From Adiantum capillus-veneris (lineage: Eukaryota > Streptophyta > Polypodiopsida > Polypodiales > Pteridaceae): DNA of 64,000 nt. The notes under the pieces were generated by a model. The model ran no database searches, was not told the origin of the DNA, and was given only the letters and a program-made list of their open reading frames with translations. The DNA lies in contig CM043953.1 in assembly GCA_014529385.2 (NCBI GenBank), forward strand, positions 111,232,549 through 111,296,548. Direction: 5' to 3'. Shown one piece after another: positions 43,064 through 54,313 of the stretch. The position numbers were made by a program, and so were the translations under genes. Every line of letters begins with the position of its first letter. The stretch's first letter is position 1.

Positions 43064-44627
43064 ATGGTCGTCACCCGAAGCGGAATGGATACTTCGCATA
43101 CAGGTGATGAGCATGAGAGAGGCGGCGAAGATTTCTCCCCACCAGGAGATTTTTCCAACCCTCCCCCTTCGCCATCTACGCCACGAGTTTTACTAACTCC
43201 TATGGAGATGATGGTCAAGTCAATGATGGACATGATACTCGCACAACAAGAAGCGACTCGCATTACGATGGAACGAAATGAAAGAAATGCAATACAACAA
43301 CAAGAAGCGAATCGAGTTGCGTTGGCACAACAAGAAACCAATCGCCTTGCTTTTGAACGCGAGCGCGATGAAAGAAATGACCGAAAAGCAGAAAAGGAGG
43401 CCGAGCGTGCCGCTCAAAGAGAGCTACGCACTCAAGAATTGCTTTGACAAGTGCTAGCCTCGAAGACCAAACCACCCAAAGATCGTGGGAGTTCCTCAAG
43501 TGGTGCAAGCCACGATGCGGATTCCAACCATCCAGTCACAGAGAAGTTGACTTTCAGTAAGTATGATGGTAAGATGGATGCTACGATTATTCATTCTTGG
43601 TTGCATCAATTTAATGCTTATTTTGCAACAACTAAGAAGACAGGAAATAGCAAAGTTTTGACAGTAGCTATGTACCTTGCCGGTGATGCCATCAATTGGT
43701 ACCATGCATGGCAAGAGGCATAGCTAGCCGCGCACCTAGAGGAAGCCGACGGATTCACGCCCCTTTCCTTCAATTGGGCTCATTTCCAAGACAAGCTCAA
43801 GGGACGGTTTATGCCACCTCAATACCTTGCACGATTGAAGGACGATCGGCGCTCTCTCAAGCAAAATGGTATGCCGGTTATGTCTTTTTCTAATCGTGTT
43901 TTACCGCTAGGTACCCAATTACGCAAGTCGGATGATGAACGCAAAATGGTATGCCGGTTATGTCTTTTTCTAATCGTGTTTTGCAATTAGGTACCCAATT
44001 ACGCAAGTCGGATGATGAACGCAAAGAGGCATTCCTTTTTGGATTAGACGAGTATATCAGTACGATGTAGAGGTGCTCGATCCAATCGATCTCAACAAGG
44101 CAGTAGCGATTGCTCTCGCACAAGAGATGAAGCACAACAAGGGAAAGCCTAAGGAAAACAAGACTTCCACAAGTACCTCGCACACTTCTCAGAACCCTCA
44201 GAACGGTAAGAGTGGTAACTCTTCTAACCAATCTTCCAATAGTCTCTCAGAAAAGAATTCTCCCAATGAATCTAAGGGTAAGGCTAACACAATTGCTAAA
44301 CCTAAGCTTACTCCAGATGAAAAGGTAGCACAAGGAATTGTAGGAGGATACATCACGTCGGAAGAGCAAAGCACTTATTCTAAGGAAGGTCGTTGTTTTC
44401 ATTGTCACATTAAGGGTAACATAAAAAAAACATGTCCTAAGCTTGAATCGAATGAATCTAAAGAATCTACAAAACCCACTTCCTCTGTCAATGCAATGAA
44501 TGATAACACGAGTGTGCCCCACATTTCTCCTGATCTCCCATTGATGATTCTCTCATTAAATGTTATGGTCATACGTCGGGGCACCGTTTTGTCATATTGT
44601 TTGACCCAGGTAGTATGCATGATGTGA
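43064..44627 (+). pseudogene. gag: E2 gag, broken
   Basis: Starts MVVTRSGMDTSHTGDEHERG with a proline-rich segment and a long Gln/Arg/Glu-rich helix. A TGA follows at 43446. The gag core resumes at 43451 (TFSKYDGKMDATIIHSWLHQ, then AGDAINWYHAW) up to TAG near 43721. An 80 bp tandem duplication (43861-44020) shifts the frame. The final part (44073-44627) ends in a defective knuckle, CFHCHIKGNIKKTC, with Asn in place of the metal-binding His. The protein would package element RNA; three separate lesions make it inactive. Confidence 0.75.
43861..44020 (+). repeat. 80 bp tandem duplication in E2 gag
   Basis: Copies 43861-43940 and 43941-44020 both start GCAAAATGGTATGCCGG and differ at a few positions (ACCGCTAGG against GCAATTAGG). 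The unit is not a multiple of three, so it breaks the gag frame. Confidence 0.92.
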
Positions 44628-45820
44628 TCAGTTCCTTTCTTGTTGAGAGAGCCCGCCTCGAAGTTAGTCCGAGATCTCCTATCGAGGTCTCTGGCTTTCG
44701 TCCCGGTATGGACGCTCTCATCACGGAGGAGTGCCTTGATGTGTTGTTTGCAATTCAATAGAATGCCTTCACTAGAAGATTTGTTGTTTCTCCTCTCTCA
44801 GGATGTGATATGATTTTCGGCATTCGATGGTTTTGTGATATTGACGCTCTCATGAAATTTGTGGCTAACAGTATAACTCTCAATGCCGACACTGATTCTC
44901 CTATTGTCATTCATGAAGAGGACATTGTTCATTCTCCATCTCTCATTGCTAATATGCAAGACAAGATTGAAAGGATTCAGGAAAAGGAGACTCTCTCAAT
45001 CTCTTTTTCTCCACAGCATGACACACAGGATTTGCATGATTGTATGAAGCATGATGAATTGAATGATAATGATAAGCATGATGATTTGAATGTCAATGAT
45101 TTGCATGATGATGTCGTCGACAATGATAAGCATGATCAAGATGTGAATCCTCACAAGTATGATGATTTGCATGATCAAGATGTGATTTCTTACAAGCATG
45201 ATGAGTTGCATGAAGATGATGTGATTGTTCAAAAGGATGATGTGTTAGTGGATGCTTTTTCTAGCGAAGCTAACCTCGTTGTAGATTCGATCAATCACGC
45301 GGAACCGATCTTGGCTTTCGAGTCGAGGTCCGAAGAACCCCCACAGGACGATTCGATCATTCACGAAGAACCGATCTTGGCTCTCGAGCCTAGGTCCAAA
45401 GAACCCTCGCAGGAAGTATTATGTGTTCGCATGATTGATACGCACGCATTGTTCGAGTGTTTCATTCGTGATCGTTTCCTGTATTTTAGTCAGCATCGTT
45501 ATGTGATCCCTTTTCCTAGGCAGGACGTATTGTATGTTGAGCACGTTTCTCTCATGGATGAGCACGAATGTATGCGGATTCTTCGTGAAAAGCTAAAAAG
45601 TATGCATGTCAGGAAGTTACATTCCATGTCTCTTCCTTGGCATGACACAGTTTCCGAACGAGCACATGAAAGTGTGAGCACCAAGCATGGGCATTTCCGT
45701 TGTGAATTGCCACAGTTGATTGCTCTAGATCATAAGAGAAAGATTCGATCTCATTGTTTGTGTGTATGTGGTGAACGGTTTGGCATTCCGTCTATTGGTT
45801 CATTTACATTGCATGCATAG
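44578..45820 (+). CDS. E2 protease remnant and Asp/His-rich ORF
   Basis: Protease starts HRFVILFDPGS in another frame (44585-44620). Its C-terminal half (FVVSPLSGCDMIFGIRWFCD) joins the 336-codon ORF 44810-45820. That ORF continues with about 65 residues of Asp/His repeats (units such as KHDDLHDQDVISYKHDELHE, about residues 80-145), a pair of similar segments (EPILAFESRSEEPPQD and EPILALEPRSKEPSQE), then a non-repetitive tail ending CGERFGIPSIGSFTLHA. In Ty3 elements RT would come here. I recognise no RT or integrase motif. Function is unknown; metal binding by the His/Asp run is only a guess. Confidence 0.65.
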
Positions 45821-46158
45821 TCTTTAGAGCAGACAAAATGTTTTCCACACACTTTACATGGAATAGGTATGTTCATGGTTTTGTGTTGGAAATGGTTTCA
45901 GTAATTTTCAGCCACGGAGATTCTTGAAGACGAAAGAAGCACGACTCTAGACGAAGTTGAAGCAAGGAAGGAGATTCAAAAGATTTTGTGTCGCTTTCGG
46001 CGCGGCCCAAAGCAACAAGCGTTGCAGACCTTTATGAAGTTCAAGTACCGTACGACCCACGCATCAGAGTGGGCCGACGAAGAGTCCCTTCCAGGATTCC
46101 GGATGCTATTGGCGATCTCCCTCGACGCCATACAGTACGGTACCAGTACCTCACTTTG

Positions 46159-46170
46159 AAAAGGAGGGGA
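46159..46170 (+). promoter_or_regulatory. E2 polypurine tract
   Basis: AAAAGGAGGGGA directly before the 3' LTR, the expected plus-strand primer site. Confidence 0.85.
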
Positions 46171-46950
46171 TGTCACGTGACACATCCAACCCTATGTGTC
46201 CGTGGACAAGCTACAGCATGATCAGGGTTCAATCAGTCTAGTCAATCTAGATTAGAAGTGATCTGGCACTTTTTGTGAGTATTCGTAGACCGTGCATTCC
46301 CAGTCACTTAGCATAGATACATATCCTTTGGTTGCACACAGCATGATCATCAGTATTCGCTTCAGAATCCATCAGATTCAGTAAGGGGAATTTTCCAGTG
46401 CATTTAGCCTATTTTCCCTATTTTTGACATTTTTCACTTATTACTTTTAAGTGACTTCCCAACAAAAGTAGGTAGGGTAATTTTGCTAAGAGAATATATA
46501 AGCAAACCCAAGCTAGCACTAAATGGCAGAAGAGGCAGCAGGGGCACATGCTCAACAGGCACCTTCTCAGCAAGAACTCATCAACCTAGTGTTCCAGATT
46601 CCCTCTCCAAGCCCTAGCGTTTTTGGACACCCTCAGCACCTCCCTAGATCTGGAGTTTTCCAGCTTTGCAGACATCGCCAGCCTTCTAGTTTGCCTAGCG
46701 TTTTTGGTAGTACTACCAGATCTGCTAGCGTTCCCAATTTCAGCCCATTAGCGTTTTTGGATTTCAGCAGCAGTTCAAGACAGTCTAACGTTTTTGCTAA
46801 CGATACAAGGCAACCCAGCGTTTTTGGTTTTCAGCCCTTATCGCAGCAGATGCAGCAGCGTTTTCAGCTTTGAAGACGATAGCAAATTCAGCCCTAGTTG
46901 GTTGAAGAAGACCCCCATTTTCAGCCCTCGAAAACGCAGCCAAAACAGTC
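46171..46950 (+). repeat. E2 3' LTR (right end uncertain)
   Basis: Begins TGTCACGTGACA. The first 130 bases match the 5' LTR. TATA-like AATATATAAG lies at about 46492-46502. After it come six AGCGTTTTTGG-type motifs (46616-46866). The end may lie as far right as about 47300. Confidence 0.6.
46616..46866 (+). repeat. Six spaced (A/G)CGTTTTTGG motifs
   Basis: At 46616, 46697, 46750, 46787, 46817 and 46856 (the last shortened), at 30-81 base spacing. Related CGTTTTTGCATCAG motifs lie at 63455-63555 in the right-edge element. Confidence 0.7.
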
Positions 46951-47389
46951 ATTTTCAGCCACCGAAACAATCCCGAAATTCAGCAGATAGAAGACCGCAG
47001 ATTTCAACCCTAAAGTCGTCGTCGTCACCGGCATAGTCCCAGGTTGCATCAGTCCATTGCATCGTCATTTGTACCAGATTGTGCAATCATAAGTAGACCA
47101 CTCTCACCGACGAGAGTGGGGCCTTCGGAGGAGGGTTTTACAATGTCTCTGGTGTCGTATCTCTCTTCTCTCTCTAACTCTCAATCTCATATACTTGCAC
47201 GCACGGTGTCCATTCACTTTGTTTGTGATCATAGCATTCTCTCATTAAGAATGGAAGGCTCTCCCTCCCATAAGAACAAAAGGAACCTTGAGCACAATTC
47301 GAAGCACTCATCTTGAGCAAAGCGCAAACAATCATTCCGCTGCACCTAACAACAATGACTTTCCACGCACTTTAGAGCACTTAACAAAA

Positions 47390-48540
47390 CCTGGCGAGAA
47401 ATTACAACCCGCTAAAATCTCTGGTTTTGGCCTCCAATTTGCACCAAAACACCTGTTCGGTGATTCTAGCTTCCCCAAATCACCTCAGGCCTGTAGGCAT
47501 CAAAACTTGCCAAAACCCTAAACCTGCAAGAAGTTACAGCAAGCTGTAATTTTCTGTTTTGCGCCCCGATTCACGTGCCGATCACTCCTGTGGGTAGCCC
47601 TCGAGCTCTAGCACATGTAGGGTCACTTGCCCTTTGAATTAGACAAGATTCCTCGCGATCTCTCAAAATTGTCATGTACAAGCACCAAAGGCTTTCCCGA
47701 GGCTCCCCTGACATTACCTTGCAATTTAGGTGTGAAACCCAAAACCTCCAAAAAAACACAGCAGGCTGTAATTCCTTGTTTCATCATTTTGAGCAGAGCA
47801 AACACGTGTACGCGTGCCTCAAAAGCTCCCGCACACAATGGGACAGTTCCCTGTAAATTGGACGAGTTTTCACACAAGAAAACTCTCCGTTTTCCCATTC
47901 CTTCACGATGGAGTTGTGCGTACCTAAAGGGAATTAGCAATTAGCTAATACGGTTCCTTTACAAAAGGCTCTTGCCTTGGCAAAAGCGCATAGAACCCCC
48001 AGAACTGTGCATGGTCATCTAAGAAGCCCTACTGGTGGGGTATTACCATATGTGGAAAGGGGGGAGAGAGATGCGCGAGAGCAAATCATTGCGCTGCATG
48101 AGACAAGGGAGAAGACTAGCTTTCTATTAGAGCTGTGGTCACCAACACCCACTACTCACACACACTCTATTCACTTATCCTCAAAATTCAGTCCCAGCCT
48201 CAATTTTAGGTGCCCCCTCTTGGGATGAGCTTCTGAAGAATGAGTGTTGACCTGTAGGTTGCTCTCCTACTACCATGTGTCCAATTTGCTCATTTTGGTT
48301 TAATTCCTAGTTTCCACAAACTTATAAAGTCCTGCCGAGGGGACTAAATGACTTTAATTGAGCCTAGCCACTTCTTTACTAGTCAGATTCCAGTGTCGAT
48401 CGGCCCAACCATCTTGTGGTTGCCTGGCCTTGACTCTCGCGGGTGAAACTCTCGGCCAAAGCCGTTTCACATTGGCCATGCAATGTCCGAGCATTTGTGA
48501 TTTGGCCTTTGACCTTTGCTCTACTGAAGTGATCTAAGTT
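47390..48540 (-). repeat. D-type LTR, second part
   Basis: Aligns with 62055-62857 and, more loosely, with the T3 LTRs (shared CAGCAGGCTGTAATTCC, AATGGGACAGTTCCC and TTAGCAATTAGCTAAT). The left joint overlaps what 42827-42900 should already supply, so a duplication or a second D-family copy is possible. Confidence 0.65.
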
Positions 48541-48599
48541 GGAGAATTACATAGGTTGTAAACCAAAAGCTTGAAGATAAAACTGCAATACATTTAGTG

Positions 48600-48960
48600 A
48601 CTCTATCAATTCACTTTCTTCCATCCACTTTGCATCCATAGGTGGATAGTTTTTGAACTTCACCAAATAACGTCTTGCAACTTTTCTTTCTTTTGGCCTT
48701 GTCCTCCAAAAGACTCAGCTGAGTCTTCAGGCTTCTGTGCATTTCTTGAACCCTGGGAAGCTTCAATTTTGCAAAGAACCTCTTTACTGAATTTTTCTTT
48801 TCCTAACCCCCTTTCATGTTGCCCTAATACCCACTGTCCTCTCCCTTCAACAAGGCATGACCAGTGTTGGCAACTTCCATAAGCTAAGTAAGGGTGGCCA
48901 TTCGATTCTTTGGACAGTAGTCTTGAAGCCCTTTGGGCATGCCACAACAATACTTCTCAA
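48600..48960 (-). pseudogene. D element pol 3' end (chromodomain tail) after internal deletion
   Basis: Minus-strand reading KVARRYLVKFKNYPPMDAKW then MEESEL (about 48690-48605) matches the end of the T3 chromodomain. Just upstream the sequence passes into gag-like material (about 48850-48960), so most of pol is deleted. Confidence 0.6.
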
Positions 48961-50239
48961 TCTGCTCTGTCAGTGGCACAAAACCTGTAGGAGGTTACTC
49001 AGAGCAATGCTTTGCAGAACCTCCGATTGTACTCCTCTAGGCTCTTGCAAGTAGCCGCACTAAGTCAGTGCCAATCTGTCATGACATCGGCTTTGAATTC
49101 ATTTGACAACCACAGAGATGCAAACATTTGCTTGAAGTAGACCCATGCCTGTCCTTGCATCAACAGTGTTGTCCACCATGAACGCGCATTTGCTTTCAAG
49201 AAAATGACAGCTTTCCCGACCTTGGAGGCTTCTGTCAATTCCCCAGTGTAACAGAAAACGGGGGGAACACAGCCCAAACGTTCTGAAACGGCGTTCCGGA
49301 CAAGTCCCGTTCTTGAAACGGAGATGGGAACGGAACGCCGTTCCGGAACGGGGTGTAAGCGGTGTTCCGGCGGTGTTCCCGAATGGGGGGAACGAGGCGG
49401 AACGGCGAAACGCGGGGCGGAACGAGCAAAAGTAGGCATTTTGGGGGGGGAAAAGTGGGCTTTTGGGGACAGATTTGGGGTTGTTCGGGGAACATATTTG
49501 GTGCAGTTTGAGGACAGATTTGGGGGCAATTTTGGGGTTGTTTAGGAGTTTATTTGGGACTTAGTTGAATGGAGGTAATTCAAGCCTTACTCAAGGTGGA
49601 CCGTTCTGGCCCCGTTCCCGTTCCGCCGCCCCTCCTCTTCCCCGTTCCCGTCCCGTTCCGGACCCTCCCGTTCCTGTTCCCCGTTCCCATTCCGGGTAAC
49701 TATGCTTGAATTCCCCCCTGCATAAGCATTGTCAAACTATTGGAGGAAAGTGAGAGCCTTCGTCTTATCCTCAAAGCCGCTTAAAGTATCAAACTTGACA
49801 ACCGCACCACCTTCTTTATGGTTTTGGCTTTTCCAATGCTCCCAAATTATCATAGGGAAGCGTTTGCAACATGGGCACCATAATAGGGATCATCGGCGCC
49901 CCTTGGCCATTGACATTTTGAGTCACTGCCGCCATGTGTGCCTGCTGGTCGAAAAAACCAGCCATTCCATAATTGCCCTGTGGTACCCTAAACTGGCCCT
50001 AATTGCATTGAAACCCTTGTTGCATACCAATTTACCATACATGGGGTTGGCATCATGCCTTGCATACCCCCAAAGATTGTTCCTGGCATGGTATTGCTGG
50101 TATCTAGGCACATAACCCTTGTCCAAATAATGCAACATTTGGACTCTGAAAGGTGGTTGGCTGAGCTCGCAAAGCTTGTGGAATAGGCAACCTAACTACC
50201 TCTTTGTGGAAAGAAGGAATTTGTCTTGGAGCCCCAACT
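48960..50239 (-). pseudogene. gag: D element gag, interrupted by the hAT-like insertion
   Basis: Read leftward from 50239: a Gly/Tyr-rich stretch ending YGMAGFF-like, then EGGAVVKFDTLSGFEDKTKA (about 49820), AYAGG at the insertion site, then (49236 down) EASKVGKAVIFLKANARSWW and ADVMTDWH. It is collinear with T3 gag (KVGKAVIFLKANARSWW against KIRKAATFLKGNALQWW). The 464 bp insert and several stops break it. Its N-terminus lies at 61393-61787, across the X insertion. Confidence 0.7.
49245..49708. mobile_element. 464 bp hAT-like non-autonomous element rich in GGAACG
   Basis: Flanked by an exact 8 bp duplication, AATTCCCC (49237-49244 and 49709-49716). The flanks form a continuous gag reading frame when the insert and one copy are removed, matching T3 gag. 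The left half has GGAACGG-type units and the right half CCGTTCC-type units, so the element can fold on itself. An 8 bp duplication is typical of hAT, but the termini (AGTGTAACAG and GTAACTATGCTTG) are only weakly inverted. Confidence 0.7.
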
Positions 50240-50244
50240 GACTC

Positions 50245-50893
50245 TGACACAAGACGGACACCACGTGCCAATAGAAAAGAACAGACTGAACAGAATTTCA
50301 GCACTTCATTAACAATTGAACTGTGAGAGAGAGACGACACGCGACACAGAGTGGCGGAATTCCACCCCAGAGAGTATTGGCCCCCTTGGCGCCCCTTTCA
50401 GTATTTCTTTATATTGCATCAACACAGTACAAGCTGGTACTCCAGACTCCGCACCTTCTACAAGAAGCATGCCAAAGAATGAGCCCTAGCCCCATATTTA
50501 AAGGCCCTTGGCCTAAAAAGCAATTACAGTGAAAAGCCTTCAAACTCAAAAGCATCTGGTCCAAAAGCAAAGCCAAAAAGCTGTCAGTGTAAATCACGGA
50601 AATCCGTACAGCTGCCATGTCATCAACCAATGCAAAACGCGAAAATCCGTACAGCCTGCCACGTCATCATGCCATCGCAATTTTCGGAAATCTGCCACGT
50701 CATCAGTTTTTGCGTGTGTGCGGGTCCTGCTTTATTTTGATTCTTTATCACTTGGGCCCCATCGGACAGGGTCCCCATAAGTTGGTAGGACTTCTTCTTC
50801 TGTTACTTGTTCTTCTTAGGGTTTAGGCCCCTCGACCGGCATCTTAAAGTTGGCTCCATTCTTTAGGCTTTGACACGTCAGCAATTTGTTACA
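50245..50893 (-). repeat. X 3' LTR
   Basis: TGACAC...GTTACA ends, same length as 27794-28442. Purine-rich AAGAAAGGG on the minus strand (about 50900-50908) adjoins it as the PPT. Confidence 0.9.
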
Positions 50894-51015
50894 TCTACCC
50901 TTTCTTGAAAGAGAGCAATCGTCCGCGATTACAGCATATCTGCAAAACAACTCAAGTTAGCTCAAAAAAAAATCCGAGGGACATTCCGAGGGACAATCAG
51001 TTTGCTCTTTTTATT

Positions 51016-51110
51016 AAGGAGTTAGCTTCTCCTTTCTGCTCTTTTGATCAAGGAGTTAGCTTCTCCTTTCGGCTGTTTGGATCAAGGAGTTAGCTTCTCC
51101 TTTCTCCAGA
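51016..51110 (+). repeat. 34 bp minisatellite, three copies
   Basis: AAGGAGTTAGCTTCTCCTTT at 51016, 51050 and 51084. Each unit contains AAGGAG and CTCCTT arms able to form a short hairpin. Confidence 0.9.
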
Positions 51111-51315
51111 TCGGAACTCTTGATATTCCGGCGTACTAAAATTAGCCATCACACCCAGACCGTATTGATCTTCCATGGGTGTCTTGATGCACTAAAATTA
51201 CATACCCACGCAATCTCATCCAATTAGGAATATTCAGTAGTTGGCACATCACAATGCAACACAAATGCTTACATATGCAGGTTACAAGACATAGAAACAA
51301 AAAGCCCCTGATGAA

Positions 51316-51670
51316 CACTCCTCCCGCATAACCTAACAAGGTCCGGGCAGGGAGATATTCAACGACTCCCTCATCACTCCTCCCGCATTACCTAACAAGG
51401 TCCGGGCCGGGAGATATTCAACGACTCCCTCATCACTCCTCCCGCATAACCTAAAAAGGTCCGGGCCGGGAGATATAGAGGCCTTTTACAACCAAACGCC
51501 CCCAAGACCGCAGCCTGCGTAATTTGGAGGTGCTGAGAGTAACCACTATTCAGACTTCTTAATACTCCCCCCGTAAATAACCATGCAGGTTCGGGCCATG
51601 AGTAACAGCAACAATACTCTTCAATCATTCAATACTCCCCCCGCAAATAACCACAAGGGTCCGGGCCATG
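51316..51670 (+). repeat. 59 bp minisatellite with diverged extension
   Basis: CACTCCTCCCGCAT begins units at 51316, 51375 and 51434; each includes AAGGTCCGGGC(C/A)GGGAGATA. Related units with CTCCCCCCGTAAATAACCA and CGGGCCATGAGTA follow at about 51564 and 51632. Confidence 0.85.
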
Positions 51671-51676
51671 AGTATG

Positions 51677-53218
51677 TATAACCGGCCCGTACAACGTAGA
51701 GGGCAGTACTATTTCAATTACCTGTTAACTTTACACAGAGCACTGAGAAGGGAAGAGAACACAGTTGCGTCCAGCGACTAGAATGTCACTGCGCACACGA
51801 GACCGACACCCTGTAGGCCACAAAGACTGGCGCCCCTTTCGGTATTTCTTTATTCAAATTAAGGAGGACGATCCGACCACTTAGCACAAGCTTTCACAAA
51901 GCTGTCCAAACCTGGCGAGGGCTGAAAACGGAGGTTTTCGACCGGATTTCGACAGCATAACGACGCAAAAACCCCTGTAGGTCAAAAACACCTGTCTAGG
52001 ACGGATTCCCTCGATATCTGGAAGCTTTCTGGTGAGCTGTCATAGAAATTCAGCGGGCTATAATTCTCTGTTTTTCACTGCCGGGAGCCCAAAAGCCTGT
52101 GCACGCATCCCAAGGCTCTCACGAGGCTCCCCCGATGTTCCCTTGCAGTTTAGGTGCAAAACCCTAAACCTGCAGAAAAACACAGCAGGCTGTAATTCCC
52201 TGTTTCGGATCGTTTTTAGCAGAGCGAACACGCCTACGCGTGTCCCAAGGGCTCCCGCACGCAATGGGACAGTTCCCCTGTGAATTGGACGAGTTTTCAC
52301 GCGAGAAAACTTTCCAAACTCACAATCTTTCGTGATGGAACTGTGCGTACCTGTGGGGGATTAGCAATTAGCTAATCCGGTTCCTGTTCAGAAGGCTCTT
52401 GCCTTGGCAAACGCGCATAAACCCCCAAAACTGTACATAGGTCAAATGAGAAGCCCACTAGTGGGGCATAACATACTGTACGTAGGGGAGAAAGAGAGCA
52501 GTATTTAGCGTGCGGGGCATCACTCCCGTCACCATACTGTGCATAGAGGGCAAGGTAAGCATTCCATAGCTTTTGTACCTGCTACAATCCACCTGAGGCT
52601 GAAAATGGCGCCCCCTTTGTTGATATGCAGCTCGTTTTTGCCTCCCAGAGTGGCAGAATCGCTCACAGGCTGACACGTCGCCCAGTTTCCAAGTTTGGGC
52701 TTTCCTTGCTAAAAATATCTCAACTGGTGCGTCAGTTGACTTGGCAGTAAAGCAATAAAATGTTCCCCTTGTCATTCCAGAGCTAATGACGCGAACACAT
52801 TTTCCGGTCAAAAATAGCAGTTCCCTAAATTTTAGGAGATGCTTCCATGGCGTCCTTATCGGTCTCCTGACCATCATTGAAGACTACCATTTGACCAACA
52901 TCTACAATGTGGGTTAATTTACTAGCCCCTTTCAACTTATAAAGTTGCAGTGACTTGACGAGTGGCCCAAATTCCAGTTTGGCGCACACGAGCTTCCATA
53001 CTCATCAGAATTCAGTGCTAACTGGCCCGGGCAGTCCCTGTCTGACCGACCTAGATCCCCGATGTGAGAAACCCATTTGGCTACAGCCGTTTCACACTGG
53101 CCATGCAATGTCCACTTGCACCTTTTCAAGGGTTTTGGGACAAACAAGTAAAAATAAAATAAATATATCTAATACTTATTTACGGAAGGCAACAGAAAAA
53201 ATACACCTCCCGGTGACA
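51677..53218 (-). repeat. T3 3' LTR
   Basis: 1542 bp. Inner end beside the purine tract GGGTGGGG (minus strand, about 53219-53230). GTATG precedes it on the outside. Confidence 0.93.
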
Positions 53219-53527
53219 CACCCCACCCTTGAAATACTGCAAGAGACCTCGCTTGCATGCCAATAATACATGCAGATATCTCCTGATATCACATATATTC
53301 TATGATGGGAATCCAAGATATACATGCTTCCGGAAATGTAGCGTTGGATGATTAAACAATCCCACCAACCTGGCTATGGCACATATATCAAGCATAGAAG
53401 TCTTCTAGTGTACTCTTGAGCACAAACTTTTGTAGCTAAATTCTGTATGGAAAGAGTAGATACAATTGCTTAACTACTATCTTGAGCATCATGAACCATG
53501 CTCTTGTCTTGCTCCAAAAAGGCTGCA

Positions 53528-54289
53528 TCAAGTCACTGTGGGTTCCATTTGAAAGGCTTCAAGATACAATTGCAATAGCTGAGGTGAATCAAGCAATTCA
53601 GACTCTTCCATCCATTTGGCATCTAATGATGGATAGTTCTTGAACTTCACCAAATAGCGTCTTGCAACCTTTCCTCTAACCTTTCTTTCTTTATGTGCCA
53701 ATATCTGTTTAGGAACAAGGATTTCATCCAATTCTTCCGCTTCGGGTTGTTCCTCATCAAGCATATTCTCTGGCACATCACCAACAAAGGGCCTTAGAAG
53801 GCTGACATGAAAAGCATTATGTATTTTCCAGCCTTCTGGTAGCTTTAACCTGTAAGCTACATCACTGATCTTTTCTGAACTCTGAAAAGGACCATAATAT
53901 CGCATACTGAGCTTAGGAAACAAGCGTTCCTTGCCTTTCCTTTTCCTTAACCTGGCCTTTTCAAAGCGCAAAAGTACCCAATCACCAAGTGAAAATACAA
54001 GTTCACGACAGTGACGATCACCAGCTTTCTTTTGCTTAGCTTGAGTCTTCTCAAGAGCAATCTTTATCTTCCTATATGTTTCATCCATATCTTGCACATA
54101 CTTGTCTGCCTCAAATATCTTGTCCTTAGTCTGCAAAATGGGTGGGACTTTCTTTCCTCCTTCCACTATCTCAAATGGTGCCTTACCTGTTGATGTATGC
54201 ACAGTGTTATTGTAAGCATATTCAACCAATGGGAGATGGTGTTCCCAAGTTGCCTTGTGCTCTGAGACATAACATTTGAGTAGGTCCAA
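53528..54289 (-). pseudogene. pol: T3 integrase C-terminus and chromodomain
   Basis: 253 codons continuing the integrase after a TAG at 54314-54316. It starts MDLLKCYVSEHKATWEHHLP with the core tail LVEYAYNNTVHTSTGKAPFE, then the GPY/F-like region (GDWVLLRFEKARLR, MRYYGPFQ and AFHVSLLRPF). The chromodomain near residues 190-235 reads LVPKQILAHKERKVRGKVAR then YLVKFKNYPSLDAKWMEESE. The chromodomain directs integration toward particular chromatin in chromoviruses. The short tail ends at a stop at 53528. Confidence 0.9.
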
Positions 54290-54313
54290 GACAGTAGAAT
54301 TTGCCTCTTCTGA

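Larger units (their letters stand above)
42901..47300 (+). mobile_element. E2: plus-strand Ty3-like element lacking RT and integrase
   Basis: LTR starts TGTCACGTGACACATCC at 42901 and 46171. The 5' LTR matches the 3' LTR for about 130 bases and then runs directly into the gag leader, so its remainder and the PBS are deleted. A purine tract (AAAAGGAGGGGA, 46159-46170) precedes the 3' LTR. Coding part: broken gag (43064-44627), protease remnant (44580-44810) and a 336-codon ORF rich in Asp and His (to 45820). There is no RT, RNase H or integrase. The outer right end was not fixed; D-type sequence returns by about 47.4 kb. Confidence 0.75.

Noticed and set aside
43220-43508. Minus-strand ORFs opposite E2 gag
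   Set aside because: Antisense shadows of the Gln/Arg-rich gag helix.
46523-46873. 116 aa ORF as a host gene
   Set aside because: It lies just after the E2 LTR TATA box and is built from the CGTTTTTGG motif ladder; more likely LTR or leader sequence.
49324-49545. 73 aa plus-strand ORF in the GGAACG element
   Set aside because: Low-complexity product of the GGAACG/GTTTGGGG repeats, with no transposase motif.
51316-51670. Possible CRISPR-like array of spaced repeats
   Set aside because: Units are contiguous 59 bp tandem copies inside a plant LTR element, with no unique spacers and no cas genes.
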